Counted from the stretch's first letter, positions 5,873 to 13,176 are shown. The stretch is DNA of 15,701 nucleotides from an uncultured Collinsella sp. (GCA_900548075.1 URJD01000024.1:1-15701), one strand, 5' to 3'. Notes: generated from the letters alone by a model not told the origin. Translations and numbers: made by a program.

Positions 5873-5985
5873 ATTTGCCCTTTTTTGACCACAGCCCTCT
5901 CGGAAACCTTTCCAGAGGCGTCAAACAGCCATAATCCAAAGGTCGCCTCAAACAATTAGTCGGCTAAGAGCGTCCATGGCTACCC

Positions 5986-6046
5986 AAAAGCTGTACGCCA
6001 GCATCCAAAGATGTCGGAAATGGTCGACTTTGGATGCTGGCGTACA
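5986..6046 (-). terminator. Terminator-like repeated hairpin, copy 2
   Basis: TGTACGCCAGCATCCAAAG (5992-6010) pairs perfectly over 19 bp with 6028-6046, and on the - strand the stem runs into AGCTTTT. It stands 47 bp beyond the glutaredoxin stop. About 70 bp are nearly identical to copy 1 at exactly +1080, same orientation. A shortened relative of the 4843-4898 right arm (AAGAGCGTCC, CTA) precedes it, as the intact arm precedes copy 1. Confidence 0.7.
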
Positions 6047-6093
6047 TGTTTGGGCCGTATGGGCTGGGTCCCTGGACGGACAGAGTGTGCGCA

Positions 6094-6339
6094 CTAGAGC
6101 AGATTCTCCTGCACCCATGCGATGATGTCGCTTGACTCGTAGAGCGGCTTGCCGTCGATGAACAAGCAGGGAACCTGGCGTTTTCCGCCGACGGCGATGA
6201 GTGTCTGCTCGGCTTCGGTATCGGTCGAGATATTGCGTTCGGGAATGGTCACGCTGCTATCGGCCAAAAAGCGCTTGACCTTTATGCAATACGGGCAGCC
6301 GGTCATAACGTAGAGCACGAGCTCGTGATCAGTAGCCAT
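6094..6339 (-). CDS. Glutaredoxin
   Basis: An 81-aa thioredoxin-fold redox protein. It has the active site C15-P-Y-C18 in YVMTGCPYCIKVKRFL, the cis-proline segment Q-V-P-C (55-58), and the G-K-P-L-Y-E-S-S-D-I region (63-72) that contacts glutathione in classical glutaredoxins. The C-P-Y-C dithiol form suggests disulfide reduction. Where glutathione is absent, such proteins may use another low-molecular-weight thiol or thioredoxin reductase. The start at 6339 is chosen because GGAGA precedes it; an in-frame ATG at 6378 gives a non-family leader. It lies 51 bp downstream of the XRE/TipAS regulator on the same strand and may be cotranscribed with it. The repeated hairpin at 5986-6046 probably ends the transcript. 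Confidence 0.88.
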   Translation of the reverse strand: MATDHELVLYVMTGCPYCIKVKRFLADSSVTIPERNISTDTEAEQTLIAVGGKRQVPCLFIDGKPLYESSDIIAWVQENLL

Positions 6340-6390
6340 AGGTCTCCAATCGGTTGAGGTTTCGATTGAAATACCCAAAGCTGCCGCGGT

Positions 6391-7218
6391 CTATGCGCGG
6401 ACCAGTGACGACTCGATGGCCTGAACCAGAAACGCCGTGGCTCCGGTGCCGCAGGGCTTGTCGTAGTAGTCAACAAAGCGCTGGTCGGCAAGATAGCCGT
6501 GGGCGAGGCCCAGGTACGCCTCGTCTTGGGGCTCGCATCCCCAGTTGAGAGCAATCCAGCGACGATGCATCGCGACAAGCTTGCGAGCCTCGCTTCCATT
6601 CGCATCGCCATCGCCCATGGCAATCGAGAGTTGACCCAGAATAGCGCGTTCAAGTTCCTTCATGTCGTTCCATGTCTCGGGGTCCATATCCAGCAGTGCT
6701 TCGTTTGCTGCATCGATAGCCTCATCGCCATAGCGCACCCGCGCTTCGGAGCCGTAGCGCTCCTCGTTTTCCTGCACGGTGCGCCAGCGCTCCAGTTGCG
6801 GCAGGACGGCGCCCATGAGCGAGACGGCTTCGTCGAGCGACATGCCGGTGTTTTGCGCCAGGCGCGGGGCACAGTCCTCGATCATTGCCTCCATGGTGGT
6901 CTCGTAGGTGTACTTGCCATGGTCGTAGCACCACTTGCAGTAATGGTCGGTCGTGGCGCCCGTGGCGTCAGTGCCGCAGTCGTCGGGCGTGAGTATCATG
7001 CCGCAGCTCTCACAGTAGTGCTCGGGCATTTCGAGCAGGTGAGACAGCGGCTCTCCGGTCACGGCGGCAATGAGCTTCATCATATCGATGCCTGGCGTGA
7101 CCTCGCCGCGCTCCCAGCGGCTGACGGCTTGGCGCGTTACGAAGAGCTTGGCGGCGAGCTGCTCTTGGGTGAGATTGTTGGCACGGCGGACGGCGATGAG
7201 TTTTTCTGCAAAGGCCAT
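6391..7218 (-). CDS. XRE regulator with zinc ribbon and TipAS-like ligand-binding domain
   Basis: A 275-aa three-part protein. Residues 1-62 are an XRE helix-turn-helix (LTQEQLAAKLFVTRQAVSRWERGEVTPGIDMM). Residues 66-115 form a zinc ribbon with C69-x2-C72 and C94-x2-C97 (YCESCGMIL... YCKWCYDHGKYTY). Residues about 150-272 resemble the TipAS antibiotic-recognition domain: YGDEAID, then ARKLVAMHRRWIALNWGCEP, LAHGYLADQRFVDYYD and a final AFLVQAIESS helix. TipAS normally follows a MerR domain, where it binds thiopeptide antibiotics; here the DNA-binding part is XRE. ATG 7218 has AGAAAGGA about 7 nt upstream. A promoter at 7249-7277 and an adjoining inverted repeat suggest autoregulation. A ligand-responsive regulator of the downstream glutaredoxin or the divergent genes is likely; the ligand is unknown. 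Confidence 0.85.
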   Translation of the reverse strand: MAFAEKLIAVRRANNLTQEQLAAKLFVTRQAVSRWERGEVTPGIDMMKLIAAVTGEPLSHLLEMPEHYCESCGMILTPDDCGTDATGATTDHYCKWCYDHGKYTYETTMEAMIEDCAPRLAQNTGMSLDEAVSLMGAVLPQLERWRTVQENEERYGSEARVRYGDEAIDAANEALLDMDPETWNDMKELERAILGQLSIAMGDGDANGSEARKLVAMHRRWIALNWGCEPQDEAYLGLAHGYLADQRFVDYYDKPCGTGATAFLVQAIESSLVRA

Positions 7219-7248
7219 GACGGTTCCTTTCTGCTGGTTGATGGCTTA

Positions 7249-7292
7249 AGCATACGCGGCGGTTAGCGCCCTTCCAAGCAACCGTTGGTTGC
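7249..7292 (-). promoter_or_regulatory. Promoter of the XRE/TipAS gene with adjoining inverted repeat
   Basis: On the - strand TTGGAA (7272-7277) and TATGCT (7249-7254) are 17 bp apart, giving a start near 7242 and a short leader with the ribosome site. Directly upstream, GCAACC-GTT-GGTTGC (7278-7292) is an inverted repeat abutting the -35 box, well placed as an operator in the divergent region. Confidence 0.55.
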
Positions 7293-7346
7293 ATAATCGG
7301 CGGCTGCGGCAGGGAATTGCGCGCAGCGCCCCGCGCGCCCATGCCG

Positions 7347-7352
7347 TACAAT
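7347..7352 (+). promoter_or_regulatory. Possible -10 box for a leaderless trmO transcript
   Basis: TACAAT lies 7 nt before ATG 7360, the spacing seen for leaderless mRNAs in actinobacteria. No -35 box and no Shine-Dalgarno are visible. Confidence 0.3.
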
Positions 7353-7359
7353 GACCGGC

Positions 7360-8097
7360 ATGGAACCTATCGCACACATACATACCGACCTGCCGCAGAA
7401 GTTCGGCATTCCGCGCAACAGCTTTTTGGCGCCTCATCTTGAGGGGCACATTGTCTTTGAGCCGGAGTTTGCCTCTAATGCCGCGGTTGCAGGGCTCGAA
7501 TCCTTCTCGCACTTATGGCTGCTCTGGCGCTTCGAAAACGGAACCCCGGGCGGCACGGCGGAAGACATCGCTACCGATGCCAAAACACAGGACAGGGCTG
7601 GTACCAATGCCAGGTGGTCAAAGACCGTGCGTCCGCCGCGTCTTGGCGGTGCCGAGCGCGTGGGTGTGTTTGCCACACGCAGCCCGTTTCGCCCCAATCC
7701 CATCGGCCTTACCTGCGTAAAGCTTGACCGCGTTGAGCTCACCGACAACGGCCCCATCATTCACGTGCTGGGCGCCGACCTGCGCGACGGCACGCCCATC
7801 TACGACATTAAGCCCTACATTCCGTTTGCGGACTGTCACCCGAATGCGACCGGCGGCTGGATTGAGGATGCTCCGTGGCAAGAGCTCGATGTTGAGTTTC
7901 CGCAAGCACTGCAAGATATAGTCCCGCCCGCAAAGCTCCCCGGCTTGGTCGAGGTCCTTCGCCAAGATCCACGCCGCGCGGGCAGCAAGCACGAGCCAAA
8001 CCGCGTTTACCACTTGGCCTACGCCGGACTCGACATATCTTTTACGGTCGATGAAACCCAGCTAACCGTAGTCGCCGTCACCGATGCGCGAGACTAA
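7360..8097 (+). CDS. trmO: tRNA (N6-threonylcarbamoyladenosine(37)-N6)-methyltransferase TrmO
   Basis: A 245-aa TrmO/TsaA-family protein, a SAM-dependent methyltransferase with an unusual beta-barrel fold. In E. coli it methylates t6A37 of threonine tRNA. Signatures are the N-terminal EPIAHIHTDLPQKFGIPRN (2-20), LESFSHLWLLWRF (46-58), the hallmark RVGVFATRSPFRPNPIGLT (100-118), and DLRDGTPIYDIKPYIP (140-155). Residues about 62-90 form a Gly/Thr/Asp-rich insertion. The C-terminal part ends with the family's YHLAYAGLDISFTVD segment. ATG 7360 is preferred over an in-frame ATG at 7351, because it matches the family N-terminus and the TACAAT box overlaps 7351. It is divergent from the XRE/TipAS gene, with no shared pathway apparent. 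Some family members have other or unknown targets. Confidence 0.88.
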   Translation: MEPIAHIHTDLPQKFGIPRNSFLAPHLEGHIVFEPEFASNAAVAGLESFSHLWLLWRFENGTPGGTAEDIATDAKTQDRAGTNARWSKTVRPPRLGGAERVGVFATRSPFRPNPIGLTCVKLDRVELTDNGPIIHVLGADLRDGTPIYDIKPYIPFADCHPNATGGWIEDAPWQELDVEFPQALQDIVPPAKLPGLVEVLRQDPRRAGSKHEPNRVYHLAYAGLDISFTVDETQLTVVAVTDARD

Positions 8098-8209
8098 CCA
8101 GCCATTCGTCCGCACCCGTCAAATTAAGCGCCAAACCCCGCTCCAAAATCGCCTACGCTGGTGGACAATAACGCCTACCAAAACAATCAACTTTGCACGG
8201 GGGCTCAGC

Positions 8210-9424
8210 ATGAAATACGACTTTAGCTCGCTTATCGACCGCCACGGCATGGACTCCATCGCCGTTGACTCTTGGGGTGAGATCCCAGGTATGGCTCCGA
8301 ACGCACCCGACGAGGGCTTCGACCGCATTCCCATGTGGGTGGCCGACATGAACTTTGCCACGGTGCCCACGGTCCAGGAGCACATCATTCAGCGCGCCCA
8401 GCACCCCATGTTTGGCTACTTTAACCCGCGCGCCGAGTACTTCGACCGCATCATCGAGTGGCAGAGCCGCCGTAATGGCGTCGAGGGCCTGCGCCCTGAG
8501 CACATCGGCTACGAAAACGGCGTGCTGGGCGGTGTCGTGTCGACGCTGCGCGCGTATGTACAGCCGGGCGATGCGGTGCTGGTCCACAGCCCCACCTACA
8601 TCGGCTTTACCAAGTCTATCGAAGCCGCAGGCTATCGCATTGTCCACAGCCCGCTTAAGCTCGACGACCAGGGCGTGTGGCGCATGGACTTTGAGGACAT
8701 GGAGTGCAAATTCGCCCAAAACCACATTCATGCCGCGGTGTTCTGCTCGCCGCACAATCCCTGCGGCCGCGTATGGGAGCGCGACGAGATCGAGCGCGCT
8801 ATGGACATTTATCGCCAGCACGATTGCGTGGTGATCTCGGACGAGATTTGGTCCGATATCATCCTGCCGGGGCACAAGCATATCCCGACGCAGTTGGTGA
8901 GCGAGGACGCCCGCATGCGCACGGTTGCCCTCTATGCACCGAGCAAGACGTTTAATCTGGCGGGTCTGGTCGGCAGCTACCACATCATCTACAACGAGAC
9001 GCTGCGCGACCGCGTGTGCGCCGTGTCCAACAAGACCCACTACAACGAGATGAACGTCCTCTCCATGCATGCGCTTATCGGTGCCTACCAGCCGCAGGGC
9101 TACGAGTGGGTGGACGAGCTCAACCAGGTGCTTGCCGGTAATATCGAGTACTTCTGCGATTACGTGGATGAGCATTTTGAGGGCGTGTCCTATTCGCGTC
9201 CGCAGGGCACGTACATGGTGTTTCTGGACTGCACCGAGTGGTGTCGCGAACATGGCCGCGATATTCAGTGGCTGCTCGACGAGGGGGCGCGCGTGGGCGT
9301 GGGGTATCAGGACGGCCGTCCGTTCCACGGGCCCTGCCACATTCGCGTGAATCTGGCGCTGCCGCTTTCGCGCGTGAGGGAAGCGTGCGACCGCCTGGAC
9401 CGCTACGTTTTTAATGCACGGTAA
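8210..9424 (+). CDS. MalY/PatB-type PLP-dependent C-S lyase (aminotransferase fold)
   Basis: A 404-aa fold-type I PLP enzyme of the MalY/PatB group, which cleaves cystathionine or cysteine conjugates to a thiol, pyruvate and ammonia; some members also act as repressor partners. The family start FDRIPMWVADMNFATVP (37-53) is clear. PLP-site residues are N183 in SPHNPCGR, D211 in ISDEIWSD, the Schiff-base lysine K246 in YAPSKTFNLAGL, and R379 in HIRVNLALP, which binds the substrate carboxylate. Length is normal. ATG 8210 follows a GGGGG-type ribosome site; the frame extends upstream to 8084 but without family similarity and into the trmO end. The 112-bp gap after trmO suggests its own promoter. 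A strong hairpin follows the stop. It likely acts in cysteine/methionine metabolism or H2S and thiol release. Confidence 0.9.
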   Translation: MKYDFSSLIDRHGMDSIAVDSWGEIPGMAPNAPDEGFDRIPMWVADMNFATVPTVQEHIIQRAQHPMFGYFNPRAEYFDRIIEWQSRRNGVEGLRPEHIGYENGVLGGVVSTLRAYVQPGDAVLVHSPTYIGFTKSIEAAGYRIVHSPLKLDDQGVWRMDFEDMECKFAQNHIHAAVFCSPHNPCGRVWERDEIERAMDIYRQHDCVVISDEIWSDIILPGHKHIPTQLVSEDARMRTVALYAPSKTFNLAGLVGSYHIIYNETLRDRVCAVSNKTHYNEMNVLSMHALIGAYQPQGYEWVDELNQVLAGNIEYFCDYVDEHFEGVSYSRPQGTYMVFLDCTEWCREHGRDIQWLLDEGARVGVGYQDGRPFHGPCHIRVNLALPLSRVREACDRLDRYVFNAR

Positions 9425-9436
9425 GTGCGCGCTGCA

Positions 9437-9474
9437 TGCGGGGCCTTCTGCCAAGTCGGCTAGAAGGCCCCGCA
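9437..9474 (+). terminator. Strong hairpin after the C-S lyase gene
   Basis: TGCGGGGCCTTCT (9437-9449) pairs perfectly over 13 bp with 9462-9474 around a 12-nt loop, 12 bp past the stop. There is no T-run, so termination may be partial or Rho-assisted. Confidence 0.55.
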
Positions 9475-9488
9475 GGGTAAAGCGTCTG

Positions 9489-9537
9489 TAACCATTGGGC
9501 GCTCGAGTGGTTTCATTTGCTATTATTTTTAACCATT
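9489..9537 (+). promoter_or_regulatory. Promoter region of the binding-protein/kinase operon
   Basis: TG-C-TATTAT (9518-9526) is an extended -10 box; no clear -35 is seen, in keeping with that type. Identical TAACCATT repeats at 9489-9496 and 9530-9537 flank it, 41 bp apart (about four helical turns), and might be sites for a regulator. Confidence 0.4.
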
Positions 9538-9568
9538 TCAGTCTGTAAGCAGGATCGTCTGGAGCTCG

Positions 9569-10438
9569 ATGAGAAGACCTCGCTGCTCGGTTGCCATATC
9601 GTTGTTTGTTGCGCTTGCAGTGGCGAGTGCTTTTGTCGTAGCGATAGCTGGCTGTTCTGGGTCGAATGACGAGGCCTCGGCGTCTGCATCAAAAGGCCTG
9701 GATGCCTCTCAGGTCAAAGACGACGACCTTAAGACGCTCAACGTCGGCAGCGACCTCTACCCACCGTTTGTGTATACCGACGAGTATGGCGATATCGTTG
9801 GCCTGGATGTCGAGATATTGACCGAGGCTTTGGCCCGCATTGGTTACAAGCCAAAATTCCAGCTGATCGACTGGGAAAAGAAGAAAGAGCTGCTGGCAAG
9901 CGGCGAGCTCGATTGCGTCATGGGCAGCTTTAGCATGACGGGTCGCGAAAGCGAATATCGTTGGGCCGGCCCGTACCTTGCGAGCCGCCAGGTGGTCGCG
10001 GTCAATCCCGAAAGCGACATCTACACGCTCGCCGATCTTGAGGGCAGGGTCGTGGGGGTGCAGTCCACCACCAAGCCCGAGGGCATTTTGCTCAATCATA
10101 CAAATGAAAAGGTTCCGCAAATCAAGGAGCTCTACAGCTTCTCGGACCGCTCATACCTGAACCCGGCGCTCGTCGAGGGCCTGGTCGACGCTATCGCCGC
10201 ACATGAGTCCTCGCTGCTCACCTATGAAAAAGACTATGGCGTGACGTATCGCATTCTGAACGAGCCGCTGCTGGAGGTTGGTTTGGGCACCGCTTTCGAT
10301 CTCAACGACACGCGCGGTATCGACGTTAAACTCACCCATGCCTACCAAGAAATGCTTGCCGATGGCACCATGGAGCGCCTGGTGTCAAAGTACTTTGATG
10401 ACCCTGCACCATTTTTGAATATGGAGGGCCTGTCGTGA
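9569..10438 (+). CDS. Lipoprotein solute-binding protein, family 3 (amino-acid type)
   Basis: A 289-aa lipoprotein: charged start, hydrophobic helix 8-26, lipobox A-I-A-G-C with C29 as the lipidated residue, then a Ser/Ala/Asp linker. From about 55 it is a bilobed type 3 solute-binding domain: LNVGSDLYPPFVYTDEYGDIVGLDVEILTEALARIG, DCVMGSFSMTGRESEYRWAGPYL with R126 at the position that usually holds a ligand carboxylate, and LADLEGRVVGVQSTT at the lobe crossing. GGAG lies 4 nt before ATG 9569. Its stop overlaps the kinase GTG by 4 bp (GTGA), and no ABC permease or ATPase gene is present. It therefore probably acts outside the membrane as a ligand-sensing partner of the kinase rather than in uptake. 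An amino acid or a similar small ligand is likely. Confidence 0.85.
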   Translation: MRRPRCSVAISLFVALAVASAFVVAIAGCSGSNDEASASASKGLDASQVKDDDLKTLNVGSDLYPPFVYTDEYGDIVGLDVEILTEALARIGYKPKFQLIDWEKKKELLASGELDCVMGSFSMTGRESEYRWAGPYLASRQVVAVNPESDIYTLADLEGRVVGVQSTTKPEGILLNHTNEKVPQIKELYSFSDRSYLNPALVEGLVDAIAAHESSLLTYEKDYGVTYRILNEPLLEVGLGTAFDLNDTRGIDVKLTHAYQEMLADGTMERLVSKYFDDPAPFLNMEGLS

Positions 10439-12627
10439 TCGATGCGCCCGACCACGCCGTAGAGGAGCGCGGCAATCATTCGACTCGGGTATGGCTCCTT
10501 GCCGCCTTGGTGGGTATAGCGCTCTCGGTTGTCGCCGGCATGATGAGCTACGGCTACACCACGGCCCAGGCCGAGCAGCGCTTTGCCGACGTTGTCGATT
10601 ACGTGGCGACCCAGAGCCTTTCCTACGATGCGTTTAACAGCGCCTATGCGACCAAAAACCTGATTCGTGTGATGGAGATTGCCGGAGAGGTAGCGCGCGA
10701 TATAAAGCGCGACGGCTCGGTGGATAACGCCGCGCTGGAGCAATATGCTGACCAGTTCAACGTGAGCGCACTGATCGTGACGGACGCATCGGGCAATTTG
10801 GTGTCCAAGTCCTCGACGGATGACGTGGGCTACGAGTCGCTTGCTACGTATCTCAAAGAGACGCCCGTGCTGGAGGTGGCAACCCATCCGCTTAAGTCCT
10901 ATACCGCCCGCATTACGCTTGCGGATGATTCGGTCGCAGACATTGGCTGCGTAACCCGGCAGGATGGCGAGGGCATCGTTATCGCGGTCAGGCATCAGAG
11001 CGCGAAGGCAGTTGCAAGCAATACGCTCAAACTGCAGAGCCTGCTCGGTGGTTATGAGACCATCGACAGCGGCAATATCGTGATCGAAAGCGATGGCAAG
11101 GTCGTTGCGACCAATGCCGTTGAACCCACCATATTGGGCGTATTCAATCTGCCTGCAACGGATGTCTTTATTGTCGACGGTATTAAGGATCGATGCCTGC
11201 CCGGCAAAGTCCGACTGGTCAACGCCAGCGGCGAGTGGTATTTGGGCACATTTGGAAAAGCGCGCGGGTTCTACGTGTACACCTATGCCTCGGCGCGGCG
11301 CTACTTTGAGGTCGTCGCGGCTGTTGCTGCCGGCGTGCTGGTGCTCTACAGCGGTGTTATAGCCGTTGTTGTGATGGTGCGTCGCCGCGCTGATCGTCGA
11401 CGTTTGACGGACTTGCTGCAGCAGGAGCGCGACTATGGCGACAAACTGGCAAAGGCAGCGCGTGAGGCCTCGTCTGCCAACTCGGCAAAGACGGAGTTTT
11501 TGCGTCGCATGAGCCACGATCTGCGCACGCCCATCAACGGCATTCGCGGTATGGTTGAGGTCGGCGATGCCAATGCGGACGATCTGCAAAAACAGACCGA
11601 GTGCCGCTCAAAGATCTGGACGGCATCGGGACTGCTGCTCGACCTTGCCAACGAGGCCCTGGATATGAGTCGCCTGGAGAGCGGCCAGGTCGATCTGGAG
11701 CTTGTTCCCACAAATTTGGTGACCCTCAACCACGAGGTGCGCGATATTCTGGAGCGCCAGGCCGAGGAGCGTCTGGTGACAATTATCTGCGACCAGCAGA
11801 CGCTTAATCATCCCTATGCGCGGGTGAGCGTGACGCACCTCAAGCGCTTGTTGCTCAATATTGCCGGCAATGCCGTCAAGTACAACCGCCAGGGCGGCTA
11901 TGTTCGCCTGGTGTGCCGCGAGGTGGAGCCAGCGGATGGCGTCCCCGTCTATGAATACACGATCGCCGACAACGGTATTGGCATGAGCGAGGAGTTCCAA
12001 AAGCACCTCTACGAGCCGTTTTGCCGCGAGGAGCAGCAGGTGGAAGGCGCTTCGTCGGGAACTGGCCTGGGCGCGCCTATCGCAAAACAGCTGGTCGAGC
12101 TTATGGGCGGAACCATGAGCTTTACGAGTGTCTTGGGGCAGGGGACGACGTTTACCATTCGCCTGCCGTTCGAGAAGTGCGACCGCTCCGAGATTCCTCA
12201 GGCAGTTCCCGCGGATGCGGGAGACGGCGATGCGCTCCAGGGCTTGCGCGTTTTGCTCGTAGAGGATAACGATCTGAATGCCGAGATCGCGCAGTTTACG
12301 CTCAGCCGTGCCGGTGCCATCGTGACGCATGCTAAGGATGGTGAGTCTGCCGTCGAGATGTTTGCCGCGAGCGCGCCGTACGAGTACGACGTGGTGTTGA
12401 TGGACATCATGATGCCTGGCATCGATGGCCTTGAGGCCACGCGTCGAATTCGAGCACTCGATCGCGAGGATGCCGCGACCACGCCGATTATCGCCGTGAG
12501 TGCCAACGCCTTTGCCGACGACCGTAGGCTTTCGCGTGAGGCGGGCATGAACGCGCACCTGAGCAAACCTGTGAGCTCGCAAGAGCTCGTCGAGGCGCTA
12601 GCGCACATCGCCGCCGACGCTTCGTAA
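10435..12627 (+). CDS. Hybrid sensor histidine kinase
   Basis: A 730-aa membrane kinase that starts at GTG 10435 with GGAGGG 6 nt upstream. Order: transmembrane helix about 18-40; extracytoplasmic sensor about 42-290, probably Cache-like (SALIVTDASGNLVSKSS, then GNIVIESDGKVVATN); second transmembrane helix about 292-316; linker helix; HisKA with H361 in MSHDLRTPINGI; ATPase with N479 (NIAGNAVKYN), DNGIGM (512-517) and GTGLGAPI (542-549); receiver 604-725 with phospho-acceptor D657 in LMDIMMPG and K711. No HPt or output domain follows, so the phosphate must go to a separate protein not in this window, or the receiver is inhibitory. The overlap with the lipoprotein gene implies translational coupling and a shared signalling job. 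A strong terminator follows. Confidence 0.9.
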   Translation: MIDAPDHAVEERGNHSTRVWLLAALVGIALSVVAGMMSYGYTTAQAEQRFADVVDYVATQSLSYDAFNSAYATKNLIRVMEIAGEVARDIKRDGSVDNAALEQYADQFNVSALIVTDASGNLVSKSSTDDVGYESLATYLKETPVLEVATHPLKSYTARITLADDSVADIGCVTRQDGEGIVIAVRHQSAKAVASNTLKLQSLLGGYETIDSGNIVIESDGKVVATNAVEPTILGVFNLPATDVFIVDGIKDRCLPGKVRLVNASGEWYLGTFGKARGFYVYTYASARRYFEVVAAVAAGVLVLYSGVIAVVVMVRRRADRRRLTDLLQQERDYGDKLAKAAREASSANSAKTEFLRRMSHDLRTPINGIRGMVEVGDANADDLQKQTECRSKIWTASGLLLDLANEALDMSRLESGQVDLELVPTNLVTLNHEVRDILERQAEERLVTIICDQQTLNHPYARVSVTHLKRLLLNIAGNAVKYNRQGGYVRLVCREVEPADGVPVYEYTIADNGIGMSEEFQKHLYEPFCREEQQVEGASSGTGLGAPIAKQLVELMGGTMSFTSVLGQGTTFTIRLPFEKCDRSEIPQAVPADAGDGDALQGLRVLLVEDNDLNAEIAQFTLSRAGAIVTHAKDGESAVEMFAASAPYEYDVVLMDIMMPGIDGLEATRRIRALDREDAATTPIIAVSANAFADDRRLSREAGMNAHLSKPVSSQELVEALAHIAADAS

Positions 12628-12629
12628 GC

Positions 12630-12680
12630 ATATGGCCCGGTTCCAAGGTGGGTTGGAACCGGGCCATATTATTATTGATG
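12630..12680 (+). terminator. Terminator of the binding-protein/kinase operon
   Basis: Arms 12630-12646 and 12653-12669 (ATATGGCCCGGTTCCAA and its complement) form a perfect 17-bp stem with a 6-nt loop, followed by a T-rich stretch (TATTATTATT). It starts 2 bp after the kinase stop and may also stop the convergent - strand transcript. Confidence 0.85.
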
Positions 12681-12696
12681 AGGCCTGCTGAGGGGC

Positions 12697-13176
12697 TTAC
12701 TTTTCTTGAATCTGCTTGCCGCAAAGATGCTCAATCGAAATCTCGTAGAGCTGGACGCCCTTGATGTCTTTGGCGATTTCCTCTTCGACTTCTTCGGCAG
12801 AAGGGTAGTACTTAAGGGCGAGCTGGCGGACTTTGTCCTCGATAAACGCGGGGGTGTCATTCGCCAGGCGACAACGGCCAAAGACGACGGTGCTCATAAC
12901 GTAGGGAGCCCAGTCACCGTCCTGGTACCACTCGTTGCCGTATACGGTAAAGCAGACCTTGTCATCGCGCTTGAGTGCGTCGACCTTGTGGCCGGTTTTG
13001 GCGCCATGGAAATAGATCTTGTCGTGCTCGGCGTCAAAGAAGTAGTTGACGGGAATGGCGTACGGGTAGCCATCGTCGCCGTTGACGGCAAAGACGCCGC
13101 GCTTGCAGGTGGCGAGCAGTTCGCGCGCTTCCTCGTCGGTGATAGCGCGTTTCTTTCGACGTAAGGGCCTAAACAT
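12697..13176 (-). CDS. Pyridoxamine-5'-phosphate-oxidase-like split-barrel flavoprotein
   Basis: A 159-aa protein of the FMN-binding split-barrel fold, closest in pattern to the NimA-like branch rather than true PdxH. Visible segments: ITDEEARELLATCKRGVFAVNGDDGYPYAIPVNYFFD (12-48), IYFHGAKTGHKVDALKRDDKVCFTVYG (54-80) with the typical H-G-A and G-H-K residues, and YVMSTVVFGRCRL (92-104). Relatives bind FMN or haem and reduce small molecules; some reduce nitroimidazoles. ATG 13176 is chosen because AAGGAAG lies about 7 nt upstream; a longer frame to 13215 has no ribosome site. It is 42 bp downstream of the large hybrid kinase on the same strand, so it may be cotranscribed. No substrate can be inferred. 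Confidence 0.82.
   Translation of the reverse strand: MFRPLRRKKRAITDEEARELLATCKRGVFAVNGDDGYPYAIPVNYFFDAEHDKIYFHGAKTGHKVDALKRDDKVCFTVYGNEWYQDGDWAPYVMSTVVFGRCRLANDTPAFIEDKVRQLALKYYPSAEEVEEEIAKDIKGVQLYEISIEHLCGKQIQEK

Larger units (their letters stand above)
5651..5905. repeat. ~255-bp inverted-repeat element with 30-bp perfect arms
   Basis: Positions 5663-5692 and 5863-5892 are perfectly complementary over 30 bp (GTGGTCAAAAAAGGGC... reading inwards). Similarity continues outwards with a few changes to 5651 and 5905. The 170-bp interior is AT-rich compared with neighbouring genes and contains further hairpins (5730-5762 and 5845-5865). Each arm carries an inward ATG-AGT-ACT start at the same mirrored position. 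It looks like a MITE-like unit or a two-sided small-transcript locus. Confidence 0.75.

Noticed and set aside
4905..6046. Integron-like cassette with attC-type hairpins around the RHH gene
   Set aside because: The repeated hairpins lack recognisable GTTRRRY / RYYYAAC core sites and no integrase is present; terminator function explains them better.
3573..6046. CRISPR array
   Set aside because: The repeats are inverted or widely and irregularly spaced, with no regular repeat-spacer pattern and no cas gene.
8153..9454. 433-codon - strand frame opposite the C-S lyase
   Set aside because: Antisense to a gene with all PLP-site residues; His/Val/Ala-rich without a domain.
10342..11589. 415-codon - strand frame opposite the sensor kinase
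   Set aside because: Antisense shadow; the + strand encodes well-defined kinase and binding-protein domains across it.
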